A stretch of 41,983 nucleotides of DNA. Source: Anaerolineae bacterium (lineage in GTDB: Bacteria > Chloroflexota > Anaerolineae > JAAYZQ01). Position numbers and translations under genes: made by a program. The stretch is taken from the NCBI GenBank assembly GCA_016929795.1, contig JAFGIA010000239.1, positions 1 to 41,983 of the forward strand, written 5' to 3'. Below are positions 1-8,360 of the stretch, piece after piece. The notes under the pieces were generated by a model, which did not search any database, was not told where the DNA came from, and was given only the letters and a program-made list of their open reading frames with translations. How positions within the stretch are numbered: position 1 is the first letter of the stretch; each line of letters begins with the position of its first letter.

Positions 1-882
1 ATCAACACCATCGGCCCCCACTGGGATGGCAACGAGGTCTGGCTCATCCTCGCCGGCGGTACAACCTTTGCCGCCTTCCCGGACTGGTACGCCACCCTGT
101 TCAGCGGCTTCTACGTGGCTCTCTTCTTGCTGCTGGTGGGGTTGATCCTACGCGGGGTGGCCTTTGAGTTCCGCTCCAAGGATGCCCACCCTGGCTGGCG
201 CCGCCTGTGGGATGGGTGCATCTTTGTCGGCAGTTTGGTGCCCGCCTTGCTCCTTGGCGTAGCGTTCGCCAACCTGGCCAAGGGAGTGCCCATCGACGGC
301 AACAAGATCTATACCGGCAACCTGCTCACCCTGCTCAACCCCTACGCGCTCCTGGGCGGGCTGACACTCGTCGTCGTCTTTTTGCTGCATGGCGCCAATT
401 TTCTCTGTCTCAAGCTGACCGGCGAGCTGCATGAACGCGCCCGCCGACTGGCCCGCCGGCTGTGGCCGGTGTCGCTTGTGTTCCTTGCCGCCCTGATGAT
501 AGCGATCCTGGTCGTGACCGATCTCTATGCGCGCCTCGGCATCGCCTCCCTCCTCCTTCCCATCGGCGCGCTGGCTGCATTGCTGCTGGCCGGCTACGCC
601 ACCACAAAGGAGCGAGAAGGATGGTCCTTTGTCTTGGCCGCGCTGGCGGTCGTCCTGATTCCGGGCAGCTTCTTTGTGACCATGTTCCCGCGCCTCATGA
701 TCTCCAGCACGAATGCCGACTACAGCCTGACTATCTATAATGCCTCGTCATCTCCGTACACGCTCAAGGCGATAAGCATCGTGGCCCTGATCTTTGTCCC
801 GATCGTGCTGGCCTATCAGGCCTGGTCTTACTGGATCTTTCGCCAGCGTATCCAGGCCGAGCCCAAGTCGCTCACATACTAG
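1..882 (+). CDS. cydB: Cytochrome bd ubiquinol oxidase subunit II (CydB), 5' partial
   Basis: Reading frame 1 is open from the first base of the window, so the N-terminus and start codon lie upstream. The visible 293 residues begin with GPHWDGNEVWLILAGG, a close match to the conserved CydB segment GPxWDGNEVWL. About seven hydrophobic helices follow and the frame stops at TAG. CydB is the second membrane subunit of the bd-type quinol:O2 oxidoreductase, which reduces oxygen with high affinity in the cytoplasmic membrane; the haem ligands sit mainly in CydA. CydA is not in the window and would be expected just upstream. The C-terminal part includes a typical MFPRLMISS-like segment near residue 230. 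Family call is confident; whether the enzyme is of the canonical or cyanide-insensitive type cannot be judged from this fragment. Confidence 0.93.
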   Translation: MNTIGPHWDGNEVWLILAGGTTFAAFPDWYATLFSGFYVALFLLLVGLILRGVAFEFRSKDAHPGWRRLWDGCIFVGSLVPALLLGVAFANLAKGVPIDGNKIYTGNLLTLLNPYALLGGLTLVVVFLLHGANFLCLKLTGELHERARRLARRLWPVSLVFLAALMIAILVVTDLYARLGIASLLLPIGALAALLLAGYATTKEREGWSFVLAALAVVLIPGSFFVTMFPRLMISSTNADYSLTIYNASSSPYTLKAISIVALIFVPIVLAYQAWSYWIFRQRIQAEPKSLTY

Positions 883-1189
883 GCCGCGGAGGAAGCTCAG
901 GCTCACCCCGGGATCGTGAGGCAGGACGTGTTTGTGGACGATGATCCGAAAAGCCGGGCTGGACCTGGCGGGGAGTGACGAGATCTGGACAGCCTTTTTG
1001 CCAGCACACCTGCCTTGTGGTATAATGGATCGTAGTTGAGGAGCCTCTTCATCAGCGAATCGTGGGAAGTGGCAGAGGCACTTCGATGACCGGGCTTGAG
1101 CGGACAGGCGGCTGGCTTGCCGCCAGCGATGGGTGGTCATGCCCCTGGCTGTTGAGGTCAGGGCGACATAAGAGAGGTGGGGGGCGCGC
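883..1189. other. Intergenic region, cydB to LuxR regulator
   Basis: No gene is supported in these 307 bases. The only clear signal is the promoter at 998-1026. After cydB there is an imperfect inverted repeat (GGATCGT near 910, ACGATGATCC near 938) without a T-tract, too weak to call a terminator. The 5' leader of the regulator mRNA would be about 155 bases, and no riboswitch fold was recognised in it. Confidence 0.5.
998..1026 (+). promoter_or_regulatory. Sigma-70-type promoter for the LuxR/MalT-like regulator
   Basis: TTGCCA at 998-1003, a 17-base spacer, and a perfect TATAAT at 1021-1026. It points at the regulator gene that starts at 1190. Confidence 0.75.
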
Positions 1190-3913
1190 ATGCTTTCCAC
1201 TCCGCTTGCAACCAAGCTCCATAGGCCGCGTGCAACTTCCAACCTGGTACCTCGCCCCCACCTGACCCAGCGCCTGGACGAGGGGCTGCGAAATGGCCAT
1301 TGCCTGTTCCTCGTCGTTGCTCCAGCGGGTTACGGCAAGACCACGCTGGTCGCAGATTGGCTGACCAAGACCCGCACTCCCTCAGCCTGGCTCTCACTGG
1401 ACGAGGCCGACAACGACCTGCTCCGCTTCTTTACCTACGTCGTGGCCACTCTGCAAAAGACGCTCGGCCCGCAACTGACCCAGCCCCCGCCGGAAGCGTT
1501 CCCCATGACGCCTCAGTCACCGGAAGCGTTTGTCCATGCCTTGATTAACGACCTCGCCGCAGTGGAGCGGCCGATCCTCCTGGTGCTGGACGATTATCAT
1601 GTCATCACTGCCGGGCCGATCCAGGAAGCGATGGTCTTTTTGCTGCGCCGCGCCCCAGCGAACCTGCACCTGGTCGTGCTCACCCGCGCCGACCCGCCCT
1701 TCCCGCTGCCGCGCCTGCGCGTCCGCGGGCGGATGACTGAGATTCGGGAGCGCGATCTGCGCTTTACGCGCGAGGAAATGGCGGCCTTTCTCAACTCCCA
1801 CCATCGCTTGAATCTTGGCGCCGAGCAGATCAAGACGCTCGAGGCGCGCACCGAAGGCTGGGCCGCCGGGGTGCAGTTGGCGGCATTGTCGCTGCAGGGG
1901 TGCAGCGCCGAGTGCGCCGCGGAATTCATTCGCGCCTTCAGCGGCAGCCACCACTACATCGTGGATTATCTCCTTGAAGAAGTGCTCAACCGCCAGCCGG
2001 ACGCAGTGGAAGAGTTCCTGCTCCAGACATCGATCCTGGAGCGGATGTGCGCGCCGCTGTGCGATGCGATCCTGGCTGGGGGAGCGGGAGGATCTGGCCG
2101 TATCGGGGAAGGAGATATGGCCTCTCCGTCTCAGGGAATCCTGGAATATCTCGAACACTCGAACCTCTTTCTGGTTCCACTGGACGACGAACGGCGTTGG
2201 TATCGCTATCACCACCTGTTCATTGAGGTGTTGAGCGTCATGCTGCGATCCGCCTCGCGGCCGGATCAGGTTGCCGGGCTGCACCGCCGTGCCAGCAACT
2301 GGTACCGGCAGAACGGATTTGTCGCCGAGGCGGTGCACCACGCACTGCAGGCCGGCGACTACCAACAGGCAGCCGAGACCGTCGAGAAGAATGCATGGTC
2401 GATGGTGCGGCGCGCCGAGCTTGTCCCCCTCAAGGAGTGGATTGAGGCGTTACCCGGCGAATCGGTCTCGGCGCGCCCGTGGCTGCGTATCTATTACGCG
2501 TGGGCCTGCCTTTTTTCAGAATCGGAAGTGGCAGAGGCTCAGCTACAGGCGGTGGAACAGCAACGACAGGCAAGTGACACGGCCCCGGTGCCGGCGGAGA
2601 GGGCGGGCCATGTCGCGGCCATCCGGGCCTGGATCGCCTACATGCGGGGCGACCCGCAGGGCGCGGCAGCCTTCTCGCGCCAGGCGCTGGCGCTTTGCCC
2701 ACAGATGGACCCGGCCGTAGGCTGTGGGTTGATGGCCATTGCGGCTGAAGGGTGCCTGGCACAAGAGGACCTGGCCGGATGCGCACGTGCTTTTGCCGAG
2801 GCCGCGGATCTCGCCCGCGCCAGCGGCAATGTCATGCTTGAGGTCCTATCACGCACCTCGTTAGGGTCACTGAGCCGCATGGTGGGTCGTCTGCACGAAG
2901 CGGAAACGACCTACCAGGAAGCGCTGCAGACAGCCATGCGGCACCAATCGCCAGTAGCGGGGCAGGCGTACGCCTGCCTGGCAGACGTGTATCTGGAGTG
3001 GAACGACCTGGCCTCTGCCAGGCAGTATACAGAAAAGCTGATCGAGTCGAGCGCCATGTGGGGAGTTGCGGACGCGCTGGCGTGTGGTCATCTCCGTTTG
3101 GCGATGGTGCTCCAGGCACAGGACGAGTTCCCTGGCGCGAATCAGGCCCTGGCCGAGGCAAGCGAGGTGATGCGCCAGCACCCCCTCGAGATACGCTCCA
3201 CGCCGTGGCTTGGGGCGATCCGGGCAAGGCTGTGGCTGGCACAGGGCAAGCTGGACGATGCCCGCCACTGGGCCGAGACACGCGGGCTGAGCGTGGAAGG
3301 GGCATTCGATCTGAAACACGAGGTCGAACACCTTGCCCTGGTGCGCATCCTCCTGGCCGACGGCCGCATGGATGAAGCCACGCGCCTGTTGTCGCGCCTC
3401 CAAAACGCCGCGGAAGCCACAGGGCGGTATGGGGACCTGGTGGGAGTGCTTGTGCTGTGGGCGATGGCATTCGACATGCAAGGAAACAGCGGATCTGCAC
3501 TGGCTGCACTGGAGCAAGCCATGCGCCTGGCGCGTTCCGAGGGCTATATGCGCGTGTTCCTGGATGAAGGCAAGCCAATGGCCATCCTGCTCAAGTTCGC
3601 CATGACCAAGTGGAAAGATCCCGATCTCCTTGCCTACGCCCGCCGGCTGTTGGCCGCCTCCCACCGGGAGGAAGCAGAACGCCCGGTCGCTCCCAAGACC
3701 GTGCCAGGTGGACCGCTGATCGAGGCGCTCACGGCACGGGAGATGGAAGTACTGCGCCTGGTGGCCGGCGGGTGGACGAACCAGGAGATTGCCGACAAGC
3801 TGGTGATCTCGGTGCGCACGGTCAAGAAACACATCGAGAACATCCACGGCAAGCTCGGGGTGCGGAGCCGTACCGAAGCCGCAGCCCGCGCCCGCGAGTG
3901 GAACCTTCTGTAG
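1190..3913 (+). CDS. MalT-like LuxR-family ATP-dependent transcriptional regulator
   Basis: 907 residues, the usual size for the MalT/LAL class of large LuxR regulators. The N-terminus (residues 1-40) has the typical TKLHRPRATSNLVPRPHL segment. A P-loop follows, APAGYGKTT (44-52), and then a STAND-type ATPase region with VLDDYH as the Walker B-like strand. The middle is made of helical TPR-like repeats (about 400-800). The C-terminus (about 840-905) is a LuxR helix-turn-helix with LTAREMEVLRLVAGG and NQEIADKLVISVRTVKKH. Members switch from a resting ADP form to an active ATP oligomer on inducer binding and activate promoters with short repeated sites. The start ATG has AGAGAGGTGGGG upstream. 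It lies directly before an ABC exporter operon whose promoter carries three direct repeats, so it may activate that operon (inference). Confidence 0.9.
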   Translation: MLSTPLATKLHRPRATSNLVPRPHLTQRLDEGLRNGHCLFLVVAPAGYGKTTLVADWLTKTRTPSAWLSLDEADNDLLRFFTYVVATLQKTLGPQLTQPPPEAFPMTPQSPEAFVHALINDLAAVERPILLVLDDYHVITAGPIQEAMVFLLRRAPANLHLVVLTRADPPFPLPRLRVRGRMTEIRERDLRFTREEMAAFLNSHHRLNLGAEQIKTLEARTEGWAAGVQLAALSLQGCSAECAAEFIRAFSGSHHYIVDYLLEEVLNRQPDAVEEFLLQTSILERMCAPLCDAILAGGAGGSGRIGEGDMASPSQGILEYLEHSNLFLVPLDDERRWYRYHHLFIEVLSVMLRSASRPDQVAGLHRRASNWYRQNGFVAEAVHHALQAGDYQQAAETVEKNAWSMVRRAELVPLKEWIEALPGESVSARPWLRIYYAWACLFSESEVAEAQLQAVEQQRQASDTAPVPAERAGHVAAIRAWIAYMRGDPQGAAAFSRQALALCPQMDPAVGCGLMAIAAEGCLAQEDLAGCARAFAEAADLARASGNVMLEVLSRTSLGSLSRMVGRLHEAETTYQEALQTAMRHQSPVAGQAYACLADVYLEWNDLASARQYTEKLIESSAMWGVADALACGHLRLAMVLQAQDEFPGANQALAEASEVMRQHPLEIRSTPWLGAIRARLWLAQGKLDDARHWAETRGLSVEGAFDLKHEVEHLALVRILLADGRMDEATRLLSRLQNAAEATGRYGDLVGVLVLWAMAFDMQGNSGSALAALEQAMRLARSEGYMRVFLDEGKPMAILLKFAMTKWKDPDLLAYARRLLAASHREEAERPVAPKTVPGGPLIEALTAREMEVLRLVAGGWTNQEIADKLVISVRTVKKHIENIHGKLGVRSRTEAAARAREWNLL

Positions 3914-3943
3914 CTGCAACCCTCCCCCCCTGTGCTCCCCACC

Positions 3944-3984
3944 CTCTGAATACGCCCCTGAAATACGCCCTCTGAATACGTCCC
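3944..3984 (+). repeat. Three short direct repeats upstream of the ABC exporter promoter
   Basis: The core TGAA(A)TACGYCC occurs three times, with cores starting near 3947, 3959 and 3973, 12-14 bases apart and so about one or more helical turns. The last copy ends 8 bases before the -35 hexamer at 3992. Position and spacing suit an activator site. Confidence 0.55.
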
Positions 3985-3991
3985 AGGGCCA

Positions 3992-4021
3992 CTGACACTA
4001 CGCCCGGTTGCCGGCTATACT
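3992..4021 (+). promoter_or_regulatory. Promoter of the ABC exporter operon
   Basis: CTGACA at 3992-3997, an 18-base spacer and TATACT at 4016-4021. The -35 is one base off consensus. The start codon is 61 bases beyond the -10. Confidence 0.55.
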
Positions 4022-4081
4022 GCGGGCATAGACTGAAATGCGGGTCTGATGCTCTAGCAGAGAAAGGGAGGGAGACGAACG

Positions 4082-5047
4082 ATGAACGAATCGAATGAAA
4101 TGGTCATTCAGACAGAGGGCCTGAGCAAGGCCTTCGGCCCGGTTCACGCGCTCAAGTCGCTGGACCTGCGCGTGCCGCAGCACTCCATCTTTGGCTTCCT
4201 GGGTCCCAACGGCGCAGGCAAGACCACGACGATGAAACTGCTGCTGGGTCTCATGCGCCCGACGAGCGGGGGAGGCACCATCCTTGGCCAGGATATCGTC
4301 CGCGACAGCCTGGCCATCCGCAGCCGCGTGGGGTATCTGCCCCAACAGCCCCGCTTTGTGGACAAGATGAGCGCCCGCGAGACGCTGTCCTTCACGGCTC
4401 GCTTCTTCTTCACGGGGCCCCTGTCCAAGATCGAGGCAAGGGTTGAGGAGATGCTGGACCTGGTCGATCTGCGCGATAAGGCAGACCGCCCGGTCAACGG
4501 CTTCTCCGGCGGCGAGCGCCAGCGATTGGGGCTGGCCCTGGCGCAGGTCAACTACCCCGACCTGCTCATCCTGGACGAGCCGGCCGCGGCCCTGGACCCG
4601 ATCGGCCGCCACGACGTCCTGAAGGTGATGGAGCGGCTGCGAGCGCACACCACCATTTTCTACTCGACCCACCTCCTGGATGATGTGCAGCAGGTGAGCG
4701 ACACCGTGGCGATTCTGAACCATGGCGAGCTGGTGGCGCAGGGACCGATCGAGGAGCTGCTGGCCGGGGGAGGCGAACCGGTCTACACACTGTCGCTGAA
4801 GGGCGACGCGCGCCGCGCCCGGACCCGCGTCGAGGCCCTGCCGTGGGTATCCGGCGTCCGCGAGGTAGCGCACAACGGGTATGTGGCGTGGGAGATCAGC
4901 GTCACCGACGATCAGGCCGCCGAGGCCCAACTGCTGGGTCACGTGCTGGCCGGCGAGGCGCTCGTGGTCGTCGAGTTCAGCCGCAAGAAATTCGAACTGG
5001 AAGAGGTATTCCTGAATATCGTCGAGGGAGGAAAAGATGGTCGCTAA
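4082..5047 (+). CDS. ABC transporter ATP-binding protein
   Basis: 321 residues. Walker A is GPNGAGKTT (41-49), the signature is FSGGERQR (141-148), Walker B is LLILDEP (161-167), and STHLLDDVQ provides the switch histidine. The C-terminal 90 residues after the nucleotide-binding domain, with DAEAQLL-like and EEVFLNIVEG elements, are typical of ABC-2 (DrrA/CcmA/NatA-type) exporters. It should power export or membrane maintenance together with the two ABC-2 permeases that follow. The substrate is unknown. The ATG has GGGAGGGAGACG just upstream. The 3' end overlaps the next gene by 11 bases, so the two are coupled. A MalT-like regulator precedes it. Confidence 0.93.
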   Translation: MNESNEMVIQTEGLSKAFGPVHALKSLDLRVPQHSIFGFLGPNGAGKTTTMKLLLGLMRPTSGGGTILGQDIVRDSLAIRSRVGYLPQQPRFVDKMSARETLSFTARFFFTGPLSKIEARVEEMLDLVDLRDKADRPVNGFSGGERQRLGLALAQVNYPDLLILDEPAAALDPIGRHDVLKVMERLRAHTTIFYSTHLLDDVQQVSDTVAILNHGELVAQGPIEELLAGGGEPVYTLSLKGDARRARTRVEALPWVSGVREVAHNGYVAWEISVTDDQAAEAQLLGHVLAGEALVVVEFSRKKFELEEVFLNIVEGGKDGR

Positions 5048-5831
5048 CACAGAGCTGCAACGAGTGAAATTGAGTGGCTGGCGTACCGGCCTGGCCAACC
5101 TGCTGCGCAAGGAGAACCGCGCCTGGTGGGGCACGCGCCGCTGGCTGGTGCACAGCGTGCTGTGGACCGTCGTCGTCAACGGCGTGGTCGCGGCGGTGGT
5201 GTTCCTCCTGGCGCCCATGGTCACCGGGGAGCCCGTCGACCTCGGCATCGAAATGCTGTTCAAGTTCGGAGGCATGGCCCTGACGATCGGCAGCATCGTC
5301 CTGGTCCACGATGCCACCATCGGTGAGCGCCAGGCAGGTGTGACCGAGTGGCTCCTGTCCAAGCCTGTATCGCGGCCGGCCTATGTGCTGTCCAAGCTGG
5401 TCGCGCACACGCTCACCATCCTGGTCATCCTGGTGGGCCTGCAGGCCGTGCTGGGTTATGGTCTGCTGTCGGCGGTCGCGGGCGAGCCGTTGCCCGCGGC
5501 GAGCTTCCTGGAGGGTGTGGCGGGCCTGGCGATGAGCGTGCTCTTTTATCTGGCGTTGACGCTGATGCTGGGCGTGCTGACCGCCAACCGGATCGCCCTG
5601 CTGGGCGCGTCGCTGGGCGTGGCGCTGCTCGGGTTTGTGGCCGTCCCGTTGGGCGCCACCGTGAGCACGTGGGTGATGCTGACGCCCTTTGCGCTGATCC
5701 ATGTCCTGCCGGCCGTCGTCCTGGGGTCGCCCCTCCCGCTGTCGGTCTGGGTGCCCATCGGCATCACAGCCTTCGTATCGGCCCTCTTTGTGGTCGTGAC
5801 GCTCGCCCGGTTTGAGCGGCTGGAGTTCTAG
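5037..5831 (+). CDS. ABC-2-type transporter permease (copy 1)
   Basis: 264 residues. A short cytoplasmic N-terminus rich in Arg and Trp (NRAWWGTRRWLVHS) precedes about six hydrophobic helices. The segment GERQAGVTEWLLSKPVSRP between helices 2 and 3 is the coupling-helix-like region typical of ABC-2 permeases. The start ATG lies inside the end of the ATPase gene and has GAGGGAGG 6 bases upstream. It is closely related to the next permease; the first 40 residues are nearly the same, so the pair probably forms a heterodimer with the ATPase. The 3' end runs straight into a palindromic repeat that begins within the stop codon. Confidence 0.88.
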   Translation: MVANTELQRVKLSGWRTGLANLLRKENRAWWGTRRWLVHSVLWTVVVNGVVAAVVFLLAPMVTGEPVDLGIEMLFKFGGMALTIGSIVLVHDATIGERQAGVTEWLLSKPVSRPAYVLSKLVAHTLTILVILVGLQAVLGYGLLSAVAGEPLPAASFLEGVAGLAMSVLFYLALTLMLGVLTANRIALLGASLGVALLGFVAVPLGATVSTWVMLTPFALIHVLPAVVLGSPLPLSVWVPIGITAFVSALFVVVTLARFERLEF

Positions 5832-5931
5832 CAGTCTGCCGGAGAGGTGCTGTCATGTTCGTGGTGGGCGCTTGAGCGCCGGAGAAATGCGCGGAAGCGC
5901 CCACTACGAACGAGCTCTCCGACACCCTGCT
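5830..5931. repeat. Palindromic intergenic repeat (MITE/REP-like)
   Basis: About 102 bases with nested inverted arms. The inner arms are 17 bases (5857-5873 against 5896-5912) with one mismatch that would be a G-U pair in RNA. The outer arms are imperfect: AGCAG..TGCCGGAGAG on the left against CTCTCCGACACCCTGCT on the right. The left edge coincides with the stop codon of permease 1. No transposase is nearby, so this is a non-autonomous or REP-type element, or a large mRNA hairpin within the operon. Confidence 0.6.
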
Positions 5932-6036
5932 AACAGGGGGCCGTGGGCCAGGCGAGGTGCTGAGGAGAAGGGGATGGCCGTACAATCAACATGGGTGGAA
6001 AGCCCTGGTGCAAACCACTGGTGGAGGGAGGAAAAG

Positions 6037-6852
6037 ATGGTTGCCAACACAGAGCTGCAACGAGTGGAATTGACCGGCTGGCGCACCGGCCTGGCCAACC
6101 TGATGCGCAGAGAGAACCGCGCCTGGTGGGGCACGCGCCGCTGGCTGGTGCAAAGCGTGGTGTGGGCACTGGTCGTCAGCGGCTTGCCCGCGCTGTTGGT
6201 GTTCTCGATGCAGATGGCCGAGACGATGGGGTTGGACGCACCTGCGTTGGAGCCTGGGGATTCTGTCACCGTGGCTGTCTTTGTGCTCTTCTGGCTGGCA
6301 TCGATGGCGCTGCCCGGCGGCGCCATCGTGCTGGTGCACGACGCGGTCATTGGCGAGCGGCAACAGGGTGTGACCGAGTGGCTCCTGTCCAAGCCCGTGT
6401 CGCGCCCGGCCTATGTGCTATCGAAGCTGTTCGCTCACGGGCTCGGCGTGCTGGTTATTCTGGTGGGCTTGCAGGCCGCGATTGCCTATGGCCTCCTGTC
6501 GCTCTTCATGGGCGAGCCTTTCCCGCCGGGACGCTATGTGATGGGTGTGGCGGGCGTGGCGGTGCATAGCGTCTTTTACCTGGCGTTGGCATTGATGATG
6601 GGTGTGCTGACTGCGAATCGAAACGTGGTGCTGGGTGTGTCGCTGGGCGTGCTGGTAGGGGGGTGGGTGATCAGCATCTTCCTGGGCACGGTTGGGATGC
6701 TGACGCCCTGGTCGCTGGTGACTGCTTTGCCTACCGCCGTTTCGGGCGAGCCCCTGCCGGTGTCGGTCTGGGTGCCCATCGGTGTGACCGCCGTCCTGAC
6801 GGGGGTCTGTGTGGCCGTGACCGTGGCCAGGTTTGAACGGCTGGAGCTCTAG
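6037..6852 (+). CDS. ABC-2-type transporter permease (copy 2, paralogue)
   Basis: 271 residues and about six membrane helices. The frame is open further upstream to 5812, but the start at 6037 is preferred: it gives the same N-terminus as permease 1 (MVANTELQRVEL against MVANTELQRVKL) and the same upstream GAGGGAGGAAAAG ribosome site, and a start at 5812 would read through the palindromic repeat. It shares with copy 1 the GERQQGVTEWLLSKPVSRP segment and the C-terminal VWVPIGVTA and RFERLEL ends. The main difference is a longer first extracellytoplasmic loop (METMGLDAPALEPG). It probably pairs with copy 1 in one exporter. Confidence 0.87.
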   Translation: MVANTELQRVELTGWRTGLANLMRRENRAWWGTRRWLVQSVVWALVVSGLPALLVFSMQMAETMGLDAPALEPGDSVTVAVFVLFWLASMALPGGAIVLVHDAVIGERQQGVTEWLLSKPVSRPAYVLSKLFAHGLGVLVILVGLQAAIAYGLLSLFMGEPFPPGRYVMGVAGVAVHSVFYLALALMMGVLTANRNVVLGVSLGVLVGGWVISIFLGTVGMLTPWSLVTALPTAVSGEPLPVSVWVPIGVTAVLTGVCVAVTVARFERLEL

Positions 6853-6861
6853 GTGGGGACG

Positions 6862-7137
6862 ATGAGTACGCAACGTGGGAGCCAATTACCGCGGTACGAG
6901 ATTCGGTTCGAGGGATACCTGAGCGCGCACCGTGCGCAGATGTTCGAAGGGATGGAGATGGTCCAGGGGCCGGACGGCGAGACGGTGCTGACCGGCCCCG
7001 TGCTCGACCAGGCAGCGCTGCACGGAATCCTGAACCGGATCCGCGATCTGGGCGTGCCGCTGCTATCGGTCAGGCGGCTATCGCCGGATGAAGCCAGTAC
7101 CGAGATCAACGGAGCACCCTCCCTTCTCTCTTCCTAG
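6862..7137 (+). CDS. Small conserved protein after ABC permeases
   Basis: 91 residues, soluble, with no signal peptide. The middle, with YEIRFEGYL, GETVLTGPVLDQAALHG and RIRDLGVPLLSV, resembles a family of short uncharacterised proteins that I recall from Chloroflexota and actinobacterial genomes; no function is known to me. The ATG at 6862 has AGGTGG 5 bases upstream. A GTG at 6853 is possible but sits only one base after the previous stop and lacks a spaced ribosome site. It lies 9 bases after permease 2, so it belongs to the exporter operon. Its end overlaps the stop of the convergent acyltransferase by 4 bases. Confidence 0.7.
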   Translation: MSTQRGSQLPRYEIRFEGYLSAHRAQMFEGMEMVQGPDGETVLTGPVLDQAALHGILNRIRDLGVPLLSVRRLSPDEASTEINGAPSLLSS

Positions 7138-8345
7138 AGAATTCTTCTGACACCCGGCAGCTTGCGGACGAGGTGCGCGATCAGAAAGCAGAGGGCCACG
7201 GCTACCGGGGTGACCAGCAGGAACTTTAGACTGAGGTCGAGCCGGATGACGCTCAGCGCGATGGCCAGTGGGACGATCACGAGCGGATGGAGGACGTAGA
7301 CGGCATAGGACGCAGCCGACATGGAGCGCAGCAACGGGCCCTGGCGATCGAACCGGTCACGGCACCAGACCAGAGCCGTGATGACCATCGCCGTGCCCAT
7401 GAACCCTTCCCACAGCGAGTAGGCCAGCGACAGCCAGTTCAAGCCGCCAGAGACGGCAGGGTCCATGTCGCCGCGCAATGCCCCGGCTGCGACTGCGATG
7501 GCCGGGAAGAGGGGGACCAGGGCGAGCGCGGCCCATCGCCAGCGCCGGGCCTGGGCCGTGGACAGCGTGGTGAACCACGAGTGGCGGTAGGCCACCAGCC
7601 CAACCACGAAGAAGGCAATGTATTGCGGGAAATGGGCGGGCTCCTGGTGAAGCGGTTCCCACCACCAGCCCATCGGCGCCCAGATGCGCACGACAAAGGT
7701 GGTGAGGCCGAGGAGAAGGGCGAACAGGGCGATGGATCGGTTGGACGGCAGAGGGGCAGCGGGCGCGTCCTGCCGCACACCGCCCGCTTTGGTGAACAGC
7801 CGGACCAGGGCGTAGACGACCGAAAAGACCAACAGCGCCTCGACGAACCAGAGCACGCTGATCGACGCGCTGGTCAGATCTGGGACATGGGTCGGAACGT
7901 ACTGCACCAGAGAGCCTACATAGCCACCGTGGACTGCAGCCCAGTAGGTGACGAGCGGGTTGATGACGACGGCATAGAAAACCAGGGGGAGGCCCAGGCG
8001 CTTCAGGCGATCGGCCAGAAAGGGGCCAGTGCCCTTGCGGTCATACGGGCCGGGGGTAAAATAGCCAGAGATCATGTAGAAGAGCCCGAGGAGGAAGGAT
8101 GCGCCGATGCCGAGCAGCAGCAGGGCGACGACTGCAAAAAGTGTGCTGACCGGCCCCTCTTCGTGATAATACCAGTCACCAAGTGGCGCGCCGTAGGTGA
8201 TCGCCATGTGGCCGGCGATGACGAGTGTGATCAGCCCGACGCGCATGTTGTCGATGTAGAGCAGGCGCGCCTTGCCTGTGGACACGGCGGGTCGTGCCGC
8301 CGCTGGCGCCAAGTCCGTCGAGACACCTATCACCCCTTGAGCCAT
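7134..8345 (-). CDS. Acyltransferase family 3 membrane protein
   Basis: 403 residues and about ten membrane helices. The N-terminal YIDNMRVGLITLVIAGHM carries the Arg and His expected in acyltransferase-3 (OafA/OpgC-like) proteins, and FYMISGYF follows. The C-terminal SAASYAVYVLHPLVIV is the usual end-region motif. Such proteins move acyl groups to sugars or lipids on the outer face of the membrane; the acceptor is unknown here. AAGGGAGGTGG lies 5 bases before the ATG. It is the last gene of a three-gene acyltransferase set and follows the deleted paralogue by 15 bases. It converges with the exporter operon with a 4-base overlap. Confidence 0.85.
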   Translation of the reverse strand: MAQGVIGVSTDLAPAAARPAVSTGKARLLYIDNMRVGLITLVIAGHMAITYGAPLGDWYYHEEGPVSTLFAVVALLLLGIGASFLLGLFYMISGYFTPGPYDRKGTGPFLADRLKRLGLPLVFYAVVINPLVTYWAAVHGGYVGSLVQYVPTHVPDLTSASISVLWFVEALLVFSVVYALVRLFTKAGGVRQDAPAAPLPSNRSIALFALLLGLTTFVVRIWAPMGWWWEPLHQEPAHFPQYIAFFVVGLVAYRHSWFTTLSTAQARRWRWAALALVPLFPAIAVAAGALRGDMDPAVSGGLNWLSLAYSLWEGFMGTAMVITALVWCRDRFDRQGPLLRSMSAASYAVYVLHPLVIVPLAIALSVIRLDLSLKFLLVTPVAVALCFLIAHLVRKLPGVRRIL

Positions 8346-8360
8346 GATCCACCTCCCTTG

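Noticed and set aside
883..960. Terminator after cydB
   Set aside because: The inverted repeat is imperfect, far apart and lacks a T-tract.
5812..6036. Longer start for permease 2
   Set aside because: It would translate the palindromic repeat and lose the shared N-terminus and ribosome site seen in permease 1.
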